Of a stretch of DNA of 64,000 bases, positions 25,739-35,648 are shown in pieces. A program made the translations under genes and the position numbers. Numbering within the stretch: the first letter of the stretch is position 1; each line of letters opens with the position of its first letter. Under the pieces are notes generated by a model. The model saw only the letters and a program-made list of their open reading frames with translations. It had not been told where the DNA came from and did no database searches. Source of the DNA: Shewanella japonica (GTDB taxonomy: Bacteria; Pseudomonadota; Gammaproteobacteria; Enterobacterales; Shewanellaceae); the NCBI RefSeq assembly GCF_002075795.1, contig NZ_CP020472.1:2463001-2527000 (forward strand). Direction: 5' to 3'.

Positions 25739-26485
25739 TTAATACCAAACTTGTTCAATTGCATCTGCAATTACTGGCGCGAAATTACCAAGTATATTCG
25801 AGTGACCACCAGTGTACATAGCGAAGCTAGTATCTTCCTCTTCGGTTTCACCATCAGCTGTTAACACATAGGTCAATGAAGGAAACTCAACGATACTGAT
25901 ATCATCCATAATCTCAGCACCAGCCACTAATTTATACTCATCATTACTTAACTCAGTATAGGCGATTTCTGATAGTTCAGAATTTGAGATGGCGTCGATT
26001 GTTGTCATGTTTGCTAATGCAATTGGATTATCTGAATCACTACTTAGTACTAAGTTCGCTACGTCATAACCTTCAGGCTCTGACCATGTGTAGCTGTAAC
26101 CATCATCTTGTTTGTAAGTACGGCTATTTTCAAAAAAGACTTTCGAAGCACTGTCATCGGTTTCAAGGTGAAAAACAACACGACTGACATTATACGATTT
26201 AGCATTACCATTACTGATAACGGCTTCTTCCATGGTGTACTCAACTTTTACTTCTCTCACGTTATTCGCATTAACGACATTTATACAATGAGTTTCTATT
26301 TTTTTAGTTGCAGTACATAGGCGATTAATAACAGCTTCACTTAAACCGAGTTGTGCAGCTTGGTCTTTAAAGCCAGAATCAATTTTGGCTTCTGGATCTG
26401 TAGGCGATGGATGAACTAACTCTTCTAAAATATCACAACCGGATAAACTTAACCCAATGATACAAATAGCCACTGCTTTATACAT
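25739..26485 (-). CDS. Putative lipoprotein of unknown function
   Basis: A 248-residue protein with a clear lipoprotein signal (AICIIGLSLSGC, lipid cysteine at 17). I do not recognise the family. The mature part is acidic and rich in Asp, Glu and Ser. It has two more cysteines (CTATKKIETHC), probably a disulphide, and beta-strand-like segments to the C-terminus. It is a single gene with its own terminator. Aspartate at +2 (CDILEE) would favour inner-membrane retention by the classical rule. Confidence 0.75.
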   Translation of the reverse strand: MYKAVAICIIGLSLSGCDILEELVHPSPTDPEAKIDSGFKDQAAQLGLSEAVINRLCTATKKIETHCINVVNANNVREVKVEYTMEEAVISNGNAKSYNVSRVVFHLETDDSASKVFFENSRTYKQDDGYSYTWSEPEGYDVANLVLSSDSDNPIALANMTTIDAISNSELSEIAYTELSNDEYKLVAGAEIMDDISIVEFPSLTYVLTADGETEEEDTSFAMYTGGHSNILGNFAPVIADAIEQVWY

Positions 26486-26849
26486 TTAAACGCCCCACCC
26501 TTACAAAATAAGAGTACACCGTAGGCTAAATAAAAATCTTAGTCAATGGAGATTATTGGCTAATTATTAGGCCTTTGACCGTCGCTACAAAATCATTAAT
26601 CGGTAACTGTCAAAGTAAAACCAGATACAAACCTATTTTTAAAAAACATGACAATATTTTAAAGTTGCTGTTCTCGTTTAACCTCGGTTAACAAATAAGA
26701 CAACAGACGGCTAAACTATTTTAGTTGATTACATGTTGCTTTTTGATGGGTTCAATCCTACATAACCGATTCTGCTAAGCCCTTTATTGTTTGTAACATA
26801 CCAGTATTCGAACTACAGCACTTTTGAAGCTGAATGACTAGGTATATAA
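26486..26849. other. Intergenic, divergent promoters
   Basis: AT-rich interval between the lipoprotein gene (minus) and the small exported protein (plus). GGTTAACAAA at about 26686 resembles half an agar operator, but its neighbours are not agar genes and I do not call it. No gene seen. Confidence 0.5.
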
Positions 26850-27278
26850 ATGATGAAGAAAACAATAATAGCGCTAACTATGATGACGTTAAGTGCAGGT
26901 GCGCAAGCAGAATCTAATCAAGTATCAACCGATAAACTTAATTCTGCTATGGAACAACTTACCGTTGTCGATGAGCAAACGGATATTTTTATTACGGTAG
27001 ATGAAGATGCAAGTTTTGAAAGCGTCACTTATCAGGGATTTATTACTGACATCTACAGTGAAATCTACGTAACTAGCCACGAGGCCAAAGAACACGGTTT
27101 AGAAAAAGTTAAAAAATTCTATATCTATAATGAAGTTGATATTGATGCATTGAGTCATAAAATAGCGGCAAGGATAGATGCTGACAAACCAACCGCTTTT
27201 TCTGTTGATTTATATCGTGATTATCGTAATGACTCTGGTAAATTTACCTTCATAGCCCGTGTTATAGAGTATAAATAA
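26850..27278 (+). CDS. Small exported protein of unknown function
   Basis: A 142-residue protein with a signal peptide (KKTIIALTMMTLSAGAQA, cleaved near residue 20). The mature part is acidic, about 120 residues, with alternating strands and one helix. No motif or family is recognised. ATG 26850 is followed at once by a second ATG; either could be used. It has its own terminator and no operon partner, since SapC lies convergent. Confidence 0.7.
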   Translation: MMKKTIIALTMMTLSAGAQAESNQVSTDKLNSAMEQLTVVDEQTDIFITVDEDASFESVTYQGFITDIYSEIYVTSHEAKEHGLEKVKKFYIYNEVDIDALSHKIAARIDADKPTAFSVDLYRDYRNDSGKFTFIARVIEYK

Positions 27279-27321
27279 TCATTACGCTTGTTAATGATAA
27301 GTTTGAATAGGAATTTACTAC

Positions 27322-27352
27322 AGAGCTGACACAAGATGTTCAGCTCTTTTTA
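27322..27352 (+). terminator. Terminator after 26850-27278 gene
   Basis: AGAGCTGA (27322-27329), 10-base loop, TCAGCTCT (27340-27347), then TTTTT. On the minus strand no T-run follows, so it serves the plus gene only. SapC therefore has no obvious terminator. Confidence 0.8.
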
Positions 27353-27380
27353 ATAGCCTTTTGTCAGCTGTTACTGAAAA

Positions 27381-28139
27381 CTATCCTTCAGATTTAGCCT
27401 GTTGTAATTGTTGGTTTTTTAACTTGATCAACTTTTGTATATTTCCCATCGATGCAATCATTAAATAACATGCTTGCAAATACCCTTGCTTAGTTAACTC
27501 AGTCAATGCTGCGGGTGTTAAGTTGATTAACTTAGTCTCATTAATGAAATATAAGCCATTAAACGTATGCTGTTGTCCATCAATGAATGTAACAGAAACT
27601 TCAACTGCCTCAATTAAGTCGAGTTCAATCAGTGTTGTAATAAACGCATCTGTTTTTATGATCCCTTGTGCCAATTGATACACTAGCTGATGCATGTCCT
27701 TTAAATAGGCACTGGCTGAACCATCATTCTCAAACAATCGCTTCGCATCGACATTAGAGCAAGGGATTTCAACAACGCGTTTCGCGTTCATATCGATAGT
27801 TAATGCGGTATTGTCGGTGTTTAGTGACTCGTTGTCAGCGCCACGTAATCGGGCAAGCATGAAAGGCTGTCGTTTCACATGCATAGGGATCATAGTTGCA
27901 TCCCAATTATCCTTAGTTAGAAACAGATTTTCACCTGGCTCAAACCCCAATAAAGCATGTAATCCAAATTGACCTGTTTGATTGTTTTTAAGTAAACAAC
28001 AGGGGTATTCAATCACAAGCTTTCTTAATTCATCAGCAATAACTGGCACATAATGGACATTATCGCCAAATTGTTTGCCATATTGGGTTAGCACGGCGGT
28101 ATTAAGATGTTGTTTAGGGTCGACTATTACATTATTCAT
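27381..28139 (-). CDS. SapC family protein
   Basis: This 252-residue protein carries the SapC-type fold: early NVHYVPVIADELRKL, YPCCLLKN and GLHALLGFEPGENLFL, then MIPMHVKRQPFML. In marine proteobacteria this family is found next to TonB receptors and flavin halogenases rather than in surface-layer loci, and its role there is unknown. It lies 18 bases after the halogenase stop, so the two are cotranscribed. No signal peptide is visible, so it is likely cytoplasmic. Confidence 0.85.
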   Translation of the reverse strand: MNNVIVDPKQHLNTAVLTQYGKQFGDNVHYVPVIADELRKLVIEYPCCLLKNNQTGQFGLHALLGFEPGENLFLTKDNWDATMIPMHVKRQPFMLARLRGADNESLNTDNTALTIDMNAKRVVEIPCSNVDAKRLFENDGSASAYLKDMHQLVYQLAQGIIKTDAFITTLIELDLIEAVEVSVTFIDGQQHTFNGLYFINETKLINLTPAALTELTKQGYLQACYLMIASMGNIQKLIKLKNQQLQQAKSEG

Positions 28140-28157
28140 TATGATCCCTCAGGTTTA

Positions 28158-29759
28158 TTATATTTTTTGTAAACCATACTGATGAATTAAATTAAGCAGT
28201 GCCCGATTACTCGGTAATGTATTCATTAACTGCTGCGTTTTTTGCTTTGTTAGGTTGAATTGAGTTTGCGCTAAGTCATGTTGTTTTTCATTAAGTGTCC
28301 AGGGAGCACTGTGAGTATTAAAGCCCATTCCATAAAGCACATATTGATAACTCGCTGCAGGAAAAACCTCTGTAGCATGAATAAAATCATTATCAGACGG
28401 CACTTGTGTCTGCCATAACGTTAATAGGGTCTGTAAACTGTTTGGAATTGAGGCAGCCTTTCGATTATCTATCCAAAAAGCACTGTCATTGCGCTGATTC
28501 AACATGTAATGCAATTTTAGAAAATCAATAATTCGTTCCCATCGATATAAAAATGTATCATTAAAACGTTGGGCAACAATTTCCATCGCTTCACGGTTAA
28601 CAGGTAATTGTTCTGCAATCATTGCCGCTGATATTTCTACTAATAATAATGCTGACGCCTCTAACGGTTCTAAAAAACCAGCAGATAAACCCACAGCGAC
28701 ACAGTTTTTATGCCAGAACTTTTCCCTATGACCAGGGTTGATTGGAATTTTTCGAAACGATAATGACTCAACGTCATCTACTGAGTCAGCTAAATACCTT
28801 TTTAACTCATTTAAAGCTTCTTGCTCGCTAATGTACTGACTAGCATAAACATGGCCAACCCCCCGTCTATTTGACAGACCAATATCCCAAATCCAGCCAC
28901 AAGACTGCGCAGTTGAAATGGTATGTGAAGCAATAGACGATTGCTCACTTTCATAAGGAACTTGAACTGCTATAGCAGAATCCACAAACAAAATGTCTTT
29001 GCAGCTTTTAAATGGCACATCAAAATGCTTACCCAGTAATAATGAATTAAAACCTGTACAATCAATGAACAAATCGCCATGAATATCACCTTCGTCTTCA
29101 GTGGTTAACGAATCAATATAACCATAATCATCATTATTTATGGCAACCACATCTGTTATAAGGTGACGTACATCCAGTTTATTCACACAATGGTTTTTTA
29201 AAAACTCAGAAAACCTACCAGCATCCAAATGATAAGCATAATTAGCTTCAGCATCATATTCAGCCGTTGTTATGTATTTAGGAGCAAGGCCGGCTTCGCA
29301 CAGTGATTCTTGTGGACTCAAGGATGTAGAAAGTGAATGGCTATAATCGGTAGTAAACCACTGACGAATCGTGTTTTCACCGTTATTCCCTTCTGGCAAC
29401 ATCAAGGGATGATAATAATAGTCATCCTGTTTACCTGTCACCCACTTAGCAAATTTTGCTCCCTGTTTGAAAGATACATGACATTGTTTAATAAAGTCTG
29501 TTTCTCGGATCCCCATTTTTTTTAACGTCGTTCTCATTGTTGGCCACGTTCCCTCGCCGACCCCAATTGGCGCAACGTTGGCAGATTCAACCAAGGTGAC
29601 AGAGTACTGACCAGCAAAGGTATTGTTAAGTTTAGCAGCTATGGTTCCAGCGGTTATCCAACCAGCACTACCACCACCAACAACGACAATATGTTGAATA
29701 TTTTTAGACTGTTCTTTGGCCGCATTCGCGGTGTTACCCGAGTCGATTGGATTAGGCAT
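28158..29759 (-). CDS. Flavin-dependent tryptophan-halogenase family protein
   Basis: This 533-residue flavoprotein has the FAD-binding GGGSAGWITAG near residue 28, the family motif VGVGEGTWPTM (about 67) and a WxWxI-like GWIWDIGL (about 255). FDCTGF and AVGLSAGFLEPLEASAL complete the pattern. The family is named for tryptophan chlorination, but members beside TonB receptors and SapC have unknown substrates; I see no peptide or indole biosynthesis nearby. It follows the TonB receptor by 207 bases, with a strong hairpin terminator between them, so it may be expressed from read-through or its own promoter. The sequence shows enzyme class, not substrate. Confidence 0.88.
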   Translation of the reverse strand: MPNPIDSGNTANAAKEQSKNIQHIVVVGGGSAGWITAGTIAAKLNNTFAGQYSVTLVESANVAPIGVGEGTWPTMRTTLKKMGIRETDFIKQCHVSFKQGAKFAKWVTGKQDDYYYHPLMLPEGNNGENTIRQWFTTDYSHSLSTSLSPQESLCEAGLAPKYITTAEYDAEANYAYHLDAGRFSEFLKNHCVNKLDVRHLITDVVAINNDDYGYIDSLTTEDEGDIHGDLFIDCTGFNSLLLGKHFDVPFKSCKDILFVDSAIAVQVPYESEQSSIASHTISTAQSCGWIWDIGLSNRRGVGHVYASQYISEQEALNELKRYLADSVDDVESLSFRKIPINPGHREKFWHKNCVAVGLSAGFLEPLEASALLLVEISAAMIAEQLPVNREAMEIVAQRFNDTFLYRWERIIDFLKLHYMLNQRNDSAFWIDNRKAASIPNSLQTLLTLWQTQVPSDNDFIHATEVFPAASYQYVLYGMGFNTHSAPWTLNEKQHDLAQTQFNLTKQKTQQLMNTLPSNRALLNLIHQYGLQKI

Positions 29760-29805
29760 ATTAACTCCAATTCTTGTTGTGAAAACTTTTAACTGTTATT
29801 TATAA

Positions 29806-29842
29806 ATAAAAATGTGGTTACCATACATATGGCAACCACATT
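29806..29842 (-). terminator. Terminator/attenuator between TonB receptor and halogenase
   Basis: AATGTGGTT (29811-29819) pairs with AACCACATT (29834-29842), and CCAT pairs with ATGG inside. On the minus strand the stem is followed by TTTTTATTTAT. It lies 124 bases after the receptor stop and 51 before the halogenase start, so it should reduce transcription into halogenase-sapC. Confidence 0.82.
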
Positions 29843-29966
29843 AGATTTTAGCGAACAATTTTAATCATCAGACTTAGAATACTAGCCCAAGTCAGCAAGA
29901 TGTTGTCTTGATGATTTGGACTGATACCTTGCTTATATAACATAGACATAAGCGTTGAGGTACTGA

Positions 29967-32741
29967 TTAAAACTTAGCACTGATGCCAACGGTATAACGT
30001 GGACCGTATTGCTCTGCAGTTAATAACTGCTCTTCAAAACGACCATAACGTCTTACTGTTTCGTCAGTTAAGTTTAAGCCATCAAACGATACAGTGAATG
30101 TATCATTGATATCGTAGCTGAGACTTAAATCAAGTTGACCATACGCCTCAGTAAATGTTGGCTCATTACCCAAAGCGAGCAAGAACTCATCACGCCAGTT
30201 ATAAGCGATACGCGCTTGGAAACTATCATTTTCATAAAATGCGACCAAGTTACCCGAGTCACTTAAACCTGTTAATGCAATGGTTTGATCAAAATTATAA
30301 GGGTCAAACGATTCATCACTGTTAACAATGGTGTAGTTAGCAACTGCGCCAAAACCACTATCCCAGAACATGTATTGAGCATTAAGCTCCCAACCGTCTA
30401 CTTCACGATTTTGTAGGTTATCTGGTGTTGCCACTTCCCAAGTAATCACTGGATCGGTAGCCTGACCTAAACAGTTAGGGTTCGGCGTATCAGAGGCATC
30501 AGGACAACCCGCTCTTGGGTTAACACTTGGATCTGTTAACGCTTGACCGTTAACGTCATTGATCGATCTGTTTTCTGTGCCAGCACCGATGAAGTTTTCT
30601 ACGTATTTTTTAAAGTAACCTGCAGAGGCAAAACTGCCATCATCAAAGTACCACTCCAACGACAAATCAAAGTTGTCAGAAGTAATTGGCAGTAAATTCG
30701 GGTTACCTTGTGAGGCATTAAATGGCCCACCAGGTCTTGCTGATACATTGGTCGCAGGGAACATTGCACTGATACCAGCACGAGATAAGGTTCGGCTATA
30801 TGAGAAGCGGGTTACGAGTTCATCTGTGACTGACATATTAAAGTCAAAATTCGGCAAGATGCGAGTATAGCTACCGGTTAGCTCTTCAGCCGTAGGCGTA
30901 TCATCATATACAGGTCGCAACTCCTGTGCATGGCGATAATTCATTGCAATGATGCCATTTTGTACTGAGTATGCTGTAACGTCAGTATCTTCGTAACGTA
31001 CACCCACATTCATTTTAACAGGCATATCATTAAACTCAGTATCAAAATCAAATGATAAATATGCTGCTAACGTTTCTTCATTAACCCCGTTTGTTTTGAT
31101 ATTCGGTTCAGCAAATAAACCTTCTGCTTTGACAATATCGATAAATTGGTGAACATCATATTGAGAGATATATGGGAAAAGGTTATTCGCCCCAGGGAAT
31201 TGATCTGCAGTGTCACCCAAAGGGATGAAACCTAAATCAAGGTCGTCAAGAGGAACATCGACAAAAGAAAATACCTCACTTAAGCGTGTATCAATCGTAT
31301 AGTCCGTATTCATGATACCAAAGTTGATTTTGGTTAACGCACTGTCAGACGCTTCGTTTTCCCATGTACCAGAAAAACGATATTGCTTAATGTTGTTATC
31401 CATAGAATAACCACGCTTTTGATATAAATCAGAGACAATATTGTCTTTGTTATATGCGCCGCCTGGTAAATTAGAATCATCAACAATGACTTCTGGAATA
31501 TCACCAATGAAGTTTGCACCAATTAATGCAACTGAACCCGAAGGGTTTTTAAGGTTCGCAAGGGTTTCAGCTGTTTGACCATCAGGATTTGATTTAGATG
31601 TTGAATCATGAACATCAAGTTCAAACTTTAATGTATCTGTTGCTTGCCATTCTATGTTTAGACCTAACGAATCATTTTCTTTTTCTTCATAATATTCCCA
31701 AGCCCAGAAGTTTAATTCATCGTCTTGATCTCGAGGGTTCCAAAGTGTGCCATTTGCATTTGCTGCCCCACTTGGGTTATCAAACCAAAATGCTGAACGA
31801 TTGGTATAACTGGTTTGCTCGAATCGAGAAATAGTGTAATCAACAGTCGCAATGACAGAATCAACAGGCTGAATTTGCAGTACAGCTTGTGCATTTTGGC
31901 GAGTTCGCTCTGTATCAAGTAATTCAGTTTTAGCTGTCCAAGGTGTCCAAATGGCTTGTTCTGGGTTTTTATTGGTATCAATTGCAGACAAATCAACATT
32001 ATCTCTGCTGCGGTTTCTTACCCAGCCATCTGTACCCACTATATCAGTATGGCTGTCACGCTCAGCATGAGAGGCAGATAATAAAAAGCCAACCTTGTCA
32101 TCTGCAAATGTTTGGCTAATCATGCCCGAAATTTCGGGCGTCACAGAATCACCAGTTTCAACACTAGTATCGTAAATACCTTTCGCACTCACAAATGCTT
32201 TAAAGCCGTCATAATCAAACGGTCTTGCAGTGGTAATATCAATTGTTGCCCCAATACCACCTGACGTAATATCAGCTTTACCTGTCTTATAAACATTTAC
32301 TCCAGAAACGCTTTCAGCTGCGATTTCACGGAAGTTAAAGCTACGAGACACCCCTTCTGATTGTAATGCTGACGAGTTTGGCATTTGACGACCATTTAGC
32401 GTCACCAAATTAAATTCCGGACCAAAACCACGAACCGTAACCTTGTTACCTTCGTTGTTTGCTCGGTCAATAGATACACCCGCTATCCGTTGTAAAGATT
32501 CAGCTAAGTTAGTATCGGGTAACTTACCTATATCTTCTGCACTAATGGCATCTACAACACCATCTGAATAACGTTTAGTTGACGCGGATTTGGTCAGCGA
32601 GCTTCTGATCCCTTTGACCTGAATGACTTCAGTTTCTTGTGCTTGTGTGTCAGCGGCTAGGTCATCAGCCTGTACGCCTGTACTGGTCGCAATGATCATT
32701 GCTGCAGATATCGCGTTGAGTTTGAACTTACACTGTTTCAT
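29967..32741 (-). CDS. TonB-dependent outer-membrane receptor, PUL type
   Basis: This 924-residue outer-membrane transporter has a signal peptide (1-25, ending GVQA), TonB-box-like TEVIQVKGIRS (about 36-47), a plug (about 60-175 with VTVRGFGPEFN and LNGRQMP), and a beta-barrel ending in Phe (VGISAKF). It is followed by the halogenase and SapC genes, an arrangement known in carbohydrate loci of marine gammaproteobacteria. Two operator-like sites, 91-100 and 150-159 bases upstream, connect it to the agar genes. A different oligosaccharide from that of the 1152-residue receptor would explain the presence of two. Substrate is inferred. Confidence 0.9.
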   Translation of the reverse strand: MKQCKFKLNAISAAMIIATSTGVQADDLAADTQAQETEVIQVKGIRSSLTKSASTKRYSDGVVDAISAEDIGKLPDTNLAESLQRIAGVSIDRANNEGNKVTVRGFGPEFNLVTLNGRQMPNSSALQSEGVSRSFNFREIAAESVSGVNVYKTGKADITSGGIGATIDITTARPFDYDGFKAFVSAKGIYDTSVETGDSVTPEISGMISQTFADDKVGFLLSASHAERDSHTDIVGTDGWVRNRSRDNVDLSAIDTNKNPEQAIWTPWTAKTELLDTERTRQNAQAVLQIQPVDSVIATVDYTISRFEQTSYTNRSAFWFDNPSGAANANGTLWNPRDQDDELNFWAWEYYEEKENDSLGLNIEWQATDTLKFELDVHDSTSKSNPDGQTAETLANLKNPSGSVALIGANFIGDIPEVIVDDSNLPGGAYNKDNIVSDLYQKRGYSMDNNIKQYRFSGTWENEASDSALTKINFGIMNTDYTIDTRLSEVFSFVDVPLDDLDLGFIPLGDTADQFPGANNLFPYISQYDVHQFIDIVKAEGLFAEPNIKTNGVNEETLAAYLSFDFDTEFNDMPVKMNVGVRYEDTDVTAYSVQNGIIAMNYRHAQELRPVYDDTPTAEELTGSYTRILPNFDFNMSVTDELVTRFSYSRTLSRAGISAMFPATNVSARPGGPFNASQGNPNLLPITSDNFDLSLEWYFDDGSFASAGYFKKYVENFIGAGTENRSINDVNGQALTDPSVNPRAGCPDASDTPNPNCLGQATDPVITWEVATPDNLQNREVDGWELNAQYMFWDSGFGAVANYTIVNSDESFDPYNFDQTIALTGLSDSGNLVAFYENDSFQARIAYNWRDEFLLALGNEPTFTEAYGQLDLSLSYDINDTFTVSFDGLNLTDETVRRYGRFEEQLLTAEQYGPRYTVGISAKF

Positions 32742-32831
32742 CTTAAAACCTTCTTATTATTTGGTTTAAAAGGTGTCTTGCTCACAAGAACAATGTAAAT
32801 GACATTGTCAACGGCATAGCGAAGCCTGACC

Positions 32832-32841
32832 CCGTTAACAA
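32832..32841. promoter_or_regulatory. Degenerate agar operator (CCGTTAACAA)
   Basis: Two mismatches to TTGTTAACAA, but the right flank continues ATCTA, as in the sites at 17813 and 41035. It is 91 bases before the TonB receptor start. Confidence 0.5.
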
Positions 32842-32890
32842 TCTAGCTACTTTTTAAACATTGTGTCAACTGTTTTTTGGAGTTAGTTAA

Positions 32891-32900
32891 TTGTTGACAA
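32891..32900. promoter_or_regulatory. Degenerate agar operator (TTGTTGACAA)
   Basis: One mismatch to the consensus, 150 bases before the TonB receptor and 307 before the FG-GAP gene. It may act with the site at 32832. Confidence 0.55.
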
Positions 32901-33206
32901 TTATCAATTGCATACAATATGGTGTTCGTAAGTGGTGAATTTACACACAAAAAAGTGAGTAATTAATACAACTAATTATCTAATAAATTCTACTGAAATG
33001 AACTTTTTTAGATTTATATACAGATACTTACCAATGATTCGAGATAAAAAGGCTCAAATACCTGACAGTCAAGATAACAATTTTTTGCTTTTAAGTATTA
33101 TTCTGAACAGAAAACTATCTTTAAGGTTTATTAGACTAATTGGTTACCTACTTTTTGCTGTGTTGAATCGTACTTTTTGATGACAAATAAACACTAAGGA
33201 TGGAAT

Positions 33207-35564
33207 ATGTTTGCACAAAACGAAGAATACCTTATCGGTAATTCTTGGGAACAACTGAATACTATTAGCGCGACAATTAAGCCTTATCTCTACTCCATGG
33301 CTTTTATTTTCATTACGGGATGTCAGCAAGTAACAGAAACGGGTTCATTTAAAAACACTGATAATGATGTTGCACATCTTCCTGCTCAGACATCCTCCAC
33401 CAATCAACTGGATAATAACTTAGGCAGTAAGAATAACAAAGACACTGACTTGGTCTCGGGCTTACCTGTTCCAATTACCTTAACCAAACCCAGGTTCAGT
33501 AATGTCACCCAAGCGGTTAATTTACATACCACTGATGCTTGGAAATATGGCGGCCCCAGTATTGCAGATATCAATAATGATGGCTTTTACGACATGGTTT
33601 TGACTAACCATGATACGACGCCCATAGTAATTTTCACATCAAGCCTCGCTGCAACACCTGCTTATAAAGATCCGATGGCGCATGTTCAATATGCCAAACA
33701 GCCAAGTCCTTTTGCAAAAGCTGACGCCCATGGTGTTGCATTAGGAGATTATGATAATGATGGTGACAATGACCTGTTATTAGCTTTAGGTGGCGGTAAT
33801 GGAACACAACCACAGCCGCAGCGACTGCTTCGAAACGATAACGGTTTGTTTGTTGATGTCACTGAGCAATCAGGGTTAAGTAAAATGGGGGCTAGAGGCC
33901 GCTCAGTACGTTGGGTTGATCCGGATTTAGACGGTGATTTAGATTTTTTACAAATTAACGCGGCGCAAATGATGGGAGAAACTATCCCCAGAAACATTAT
34001 TTTTGAAAACATTGGCAACGGCCAGTTTATCTATAAATCGAGCCCTACTTTTGAACAAGTTGATGCTGAACGAGTCATTGTTACTGACATCAACAAAGAT
34101 CATATCGCTGATTTAATAGCATTTTCACCCTATTCTCCTGTAACAGTCCTTTTAGGACAAATAGATTTTTCGTTTAAAGATGTCACCAGCCAATACTTAG
34201 GGAAAGATCCAGATACGACACATGTAACGGCGATTGCACAAGCTGATATCGATAATGACGGCGATATGGATTACTACTTATCCAGAGGTAAAGTTCATTA
34301 TCAAATTGCCAATAATGCGGTGTCTTTTAACGAACAAAAAAAGCGATTAGATTTACGTGATGAAGGTAATAAAAGCCATGATGGATTAAGCTTTAAAGCA
34401 AGCAGTGAAATCTTATTAACGGATTTTTATCACTTTCCCCGTGGCGCTGATAAAATCACTATTCCATTATTTTTAGGCGCAGATAAAACCCCATCAGAAA
34501 GACTCACAACAGGGTTTCCTGACAAGCAAATTAGCGTTTCTCCTCAGCAAGCGTTAGGGTTTCCTTCATCTGTATCTCAAAGTGGCTGGTACTTAGGTTA
34601 TTTAGGTGATGATCAATGGCGATTAGAATGGTTATTAACTGATAATCTTGCTTGGGATTTACGAGCATCTATCATAGGTGTCGATAGTGTTGAACTTGAT
34701 TGGATACCACAAGATTTAGGCGTCAGCGATATTTTACTTAGAAACGATGGCGATCACTTTACTTACCTAAGCCACCTCCTTCCTGCGCAGCACCATGACA
34801 ACAATTGGGGCGTTATCACAGCTGATTTTAATAACGATAGCTACAATGATTTCTTTATTTATCGCTTTGGCGAGCTAACACAACGAGTCAATGATGTTAT
34901 GTTGCTCAACACGCTTCATCTCAGTGAACTAGATAACACCCCAAACAGTAACCTCAGCGAAAACAATTTACCCACTCACCACAAGTCTCATATACAAGCT
35001 ATAGACGATAATGCAACACCATCAAGGGGCTTTGTAGCGCATGAAAGTCACAACGCAACCATGGTAAACCGTCATGCTCATGGCGATATGGGGAGTGCAT
35101 TTGATCACAATCAAGATGGTTATGTCGATATACTCAGTGGTGACGATGACAATGGCCGTTGGTACCTTTATCAAAACCGTTTAAAGGATCAACTCCTTAC
35201 TGACAATCACACCAAACAAACGACTCATTCTATTCATCATCAATATTTACTCATGCATGTTGGCTATTCAAAGTCTGGGATTGACCCGCATGCCGCTGAG
35301 GTAAGGATATTTACAAGCAACAAAGCCACGCCGCAGCGCTTCTCAAACAACAAAACCATGACAAGCGCAAATACAGTTCAATTTAAATGGATCGGTTCCG
35401 ACAGTGCAAGTCATTCACAAAGTTTGAAAAATATTGTGCATTTTGGTTTAGGTAACCAAGATCGTATTGATAAGATACAAGTGCGCTGGCGAGATGGTTC
35501 GGAGCAAACAATGAATAACGTTAACGCAAACCAATTAATTACAATGGGTAAAATGAAACGTTAA
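33207..35564 (+). CDS. FG-GAP/VCBS repeat lipoprotein with UnbV-like C-terminus
   Basis: A 785-residue exported protein. The N-terminus carries a hydrophobic run ending FITGC, a good lipobox with lipid cysteine near residue 44, although the leader is unusually long. The body holds at least seven FG-GAP/VCBS calcium-binding loops, for example DINNDGFYD, DYDNDGDND, DPDLDGDLD, DIDNDGDMD, DFNNDSYND and DHNQDGYVD, as in a seven-bladed propeller of the CRTAC1 type. The last 60 residues (VQVRWRDGSEQ) match the ASPIC/UnbV module. Such proteins are extracellular or surface-bound and may bind glycans. It is divergent from the TonB receptor, suggesting a surface role in the same system. No enzymatic residues were recognised. 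Confidence 0.85.
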   Translation: MFAQNEEYLIGNSWEQLNTISATIKPYLYSMAFIFITGCQQVTETGSFKNTDNDVAHLPAQTSSTNQLDNNLGSKNNKDTDLVSGLPVPITLTKPRFSNVTQAVNLHTTDAWKYGGPSIADINNDGFYDMVLTNHDTTPIVIFTSSLAATPAYKDPMAHVQYAKQPSPFAKADAHGVALGDYDNDGDNDLLLALGGGNGTQPQPQRLLRNDNGLFVDVTEQSGLSKMGARGRSVRWVDPDLDGDLDFLQINAAQMMGETIPRNIIFENIGNGQFIYKSSPTFEQVDAERVIVTDINKDHIADLIAFSPYSPVTVLLGQIDFSFKDVTSQYLGKDPDTTHVTAIAQADIDNDGDMDYYLSRGKVHYQIANNAVSFNEQKKRLDLRDEGNKSHDGLSFKASSEILLTDFYHFPRGADKITIPLFLGADKTPSERLTTGFPDKQISVSPQQALGFPSSVSQSGWYLGYLGDDQWRLEWLLTDNLAWDLRASIIGVDSVELDWIPQDLGVSDILLRNDGDHFTYLSHLLPAQHHDNNWGVITADFNNDSYNDFFIYRFGELTQRVNDVMLLNTLHLSELDNTPNSNLSENNLPTHHKSHIQAIDDNATPSRGFVAHESHNATMVNRHAHGDMGSAFDHNQDGYVDILSGDDDNGRWYLYQNRLKDQLLTDNHTKQTTHSIHHQYLLMHVGYSKSGIDPHAAEVRIFTSNKATPQRFSNNKTMTSANTVQFKWIGSDSASHSQSLKNIVHFGLGNQDRIDKIQVRWRDGSEQTMNNVNANQLITMGKMKR

Positions 35565-35648
35565 TGTGAAAGTTTAGGTACAGGTGCAGTTTGGTTATAT
35601 CAGTCCTGCTGCACACTCTATTTAAAAAATCTGTATGAATTATAAAAG

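Larger units (their letters stand above)
32742..33206. other. Divergent intergenic region, TonB receptor / FG-GAP lipoprotein
   Basis: 465 bases with two operator-like sites (32832, 32891) near the receptor. A 60-codon open frame at 32998-33180 has neither a ribosome site nor recognisable protein features, and I do not call it. AAGGATGGAAT just before 33207 is the ribosome site of the plus-strand gene. Confidence 0.6.

Noticed and set aside
26684..26697. GGTTAACAAA half-site in the 26.5-26.8 kb gap
   Set aside because: Two mismatches, and the flanking genes have no agar link.
30320..30331. TGTTAACAA match to the agar operator
   Set aside because: It lies inside the TonB receptor coding sequence, encodes ordinary residues and has a mismatch.
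32998..33180. 60-codon open frame before the FG-GAP gene
   Set aside because: No ribosome site and no recognisable protein features; it looks like chance in AT-rich DNA.
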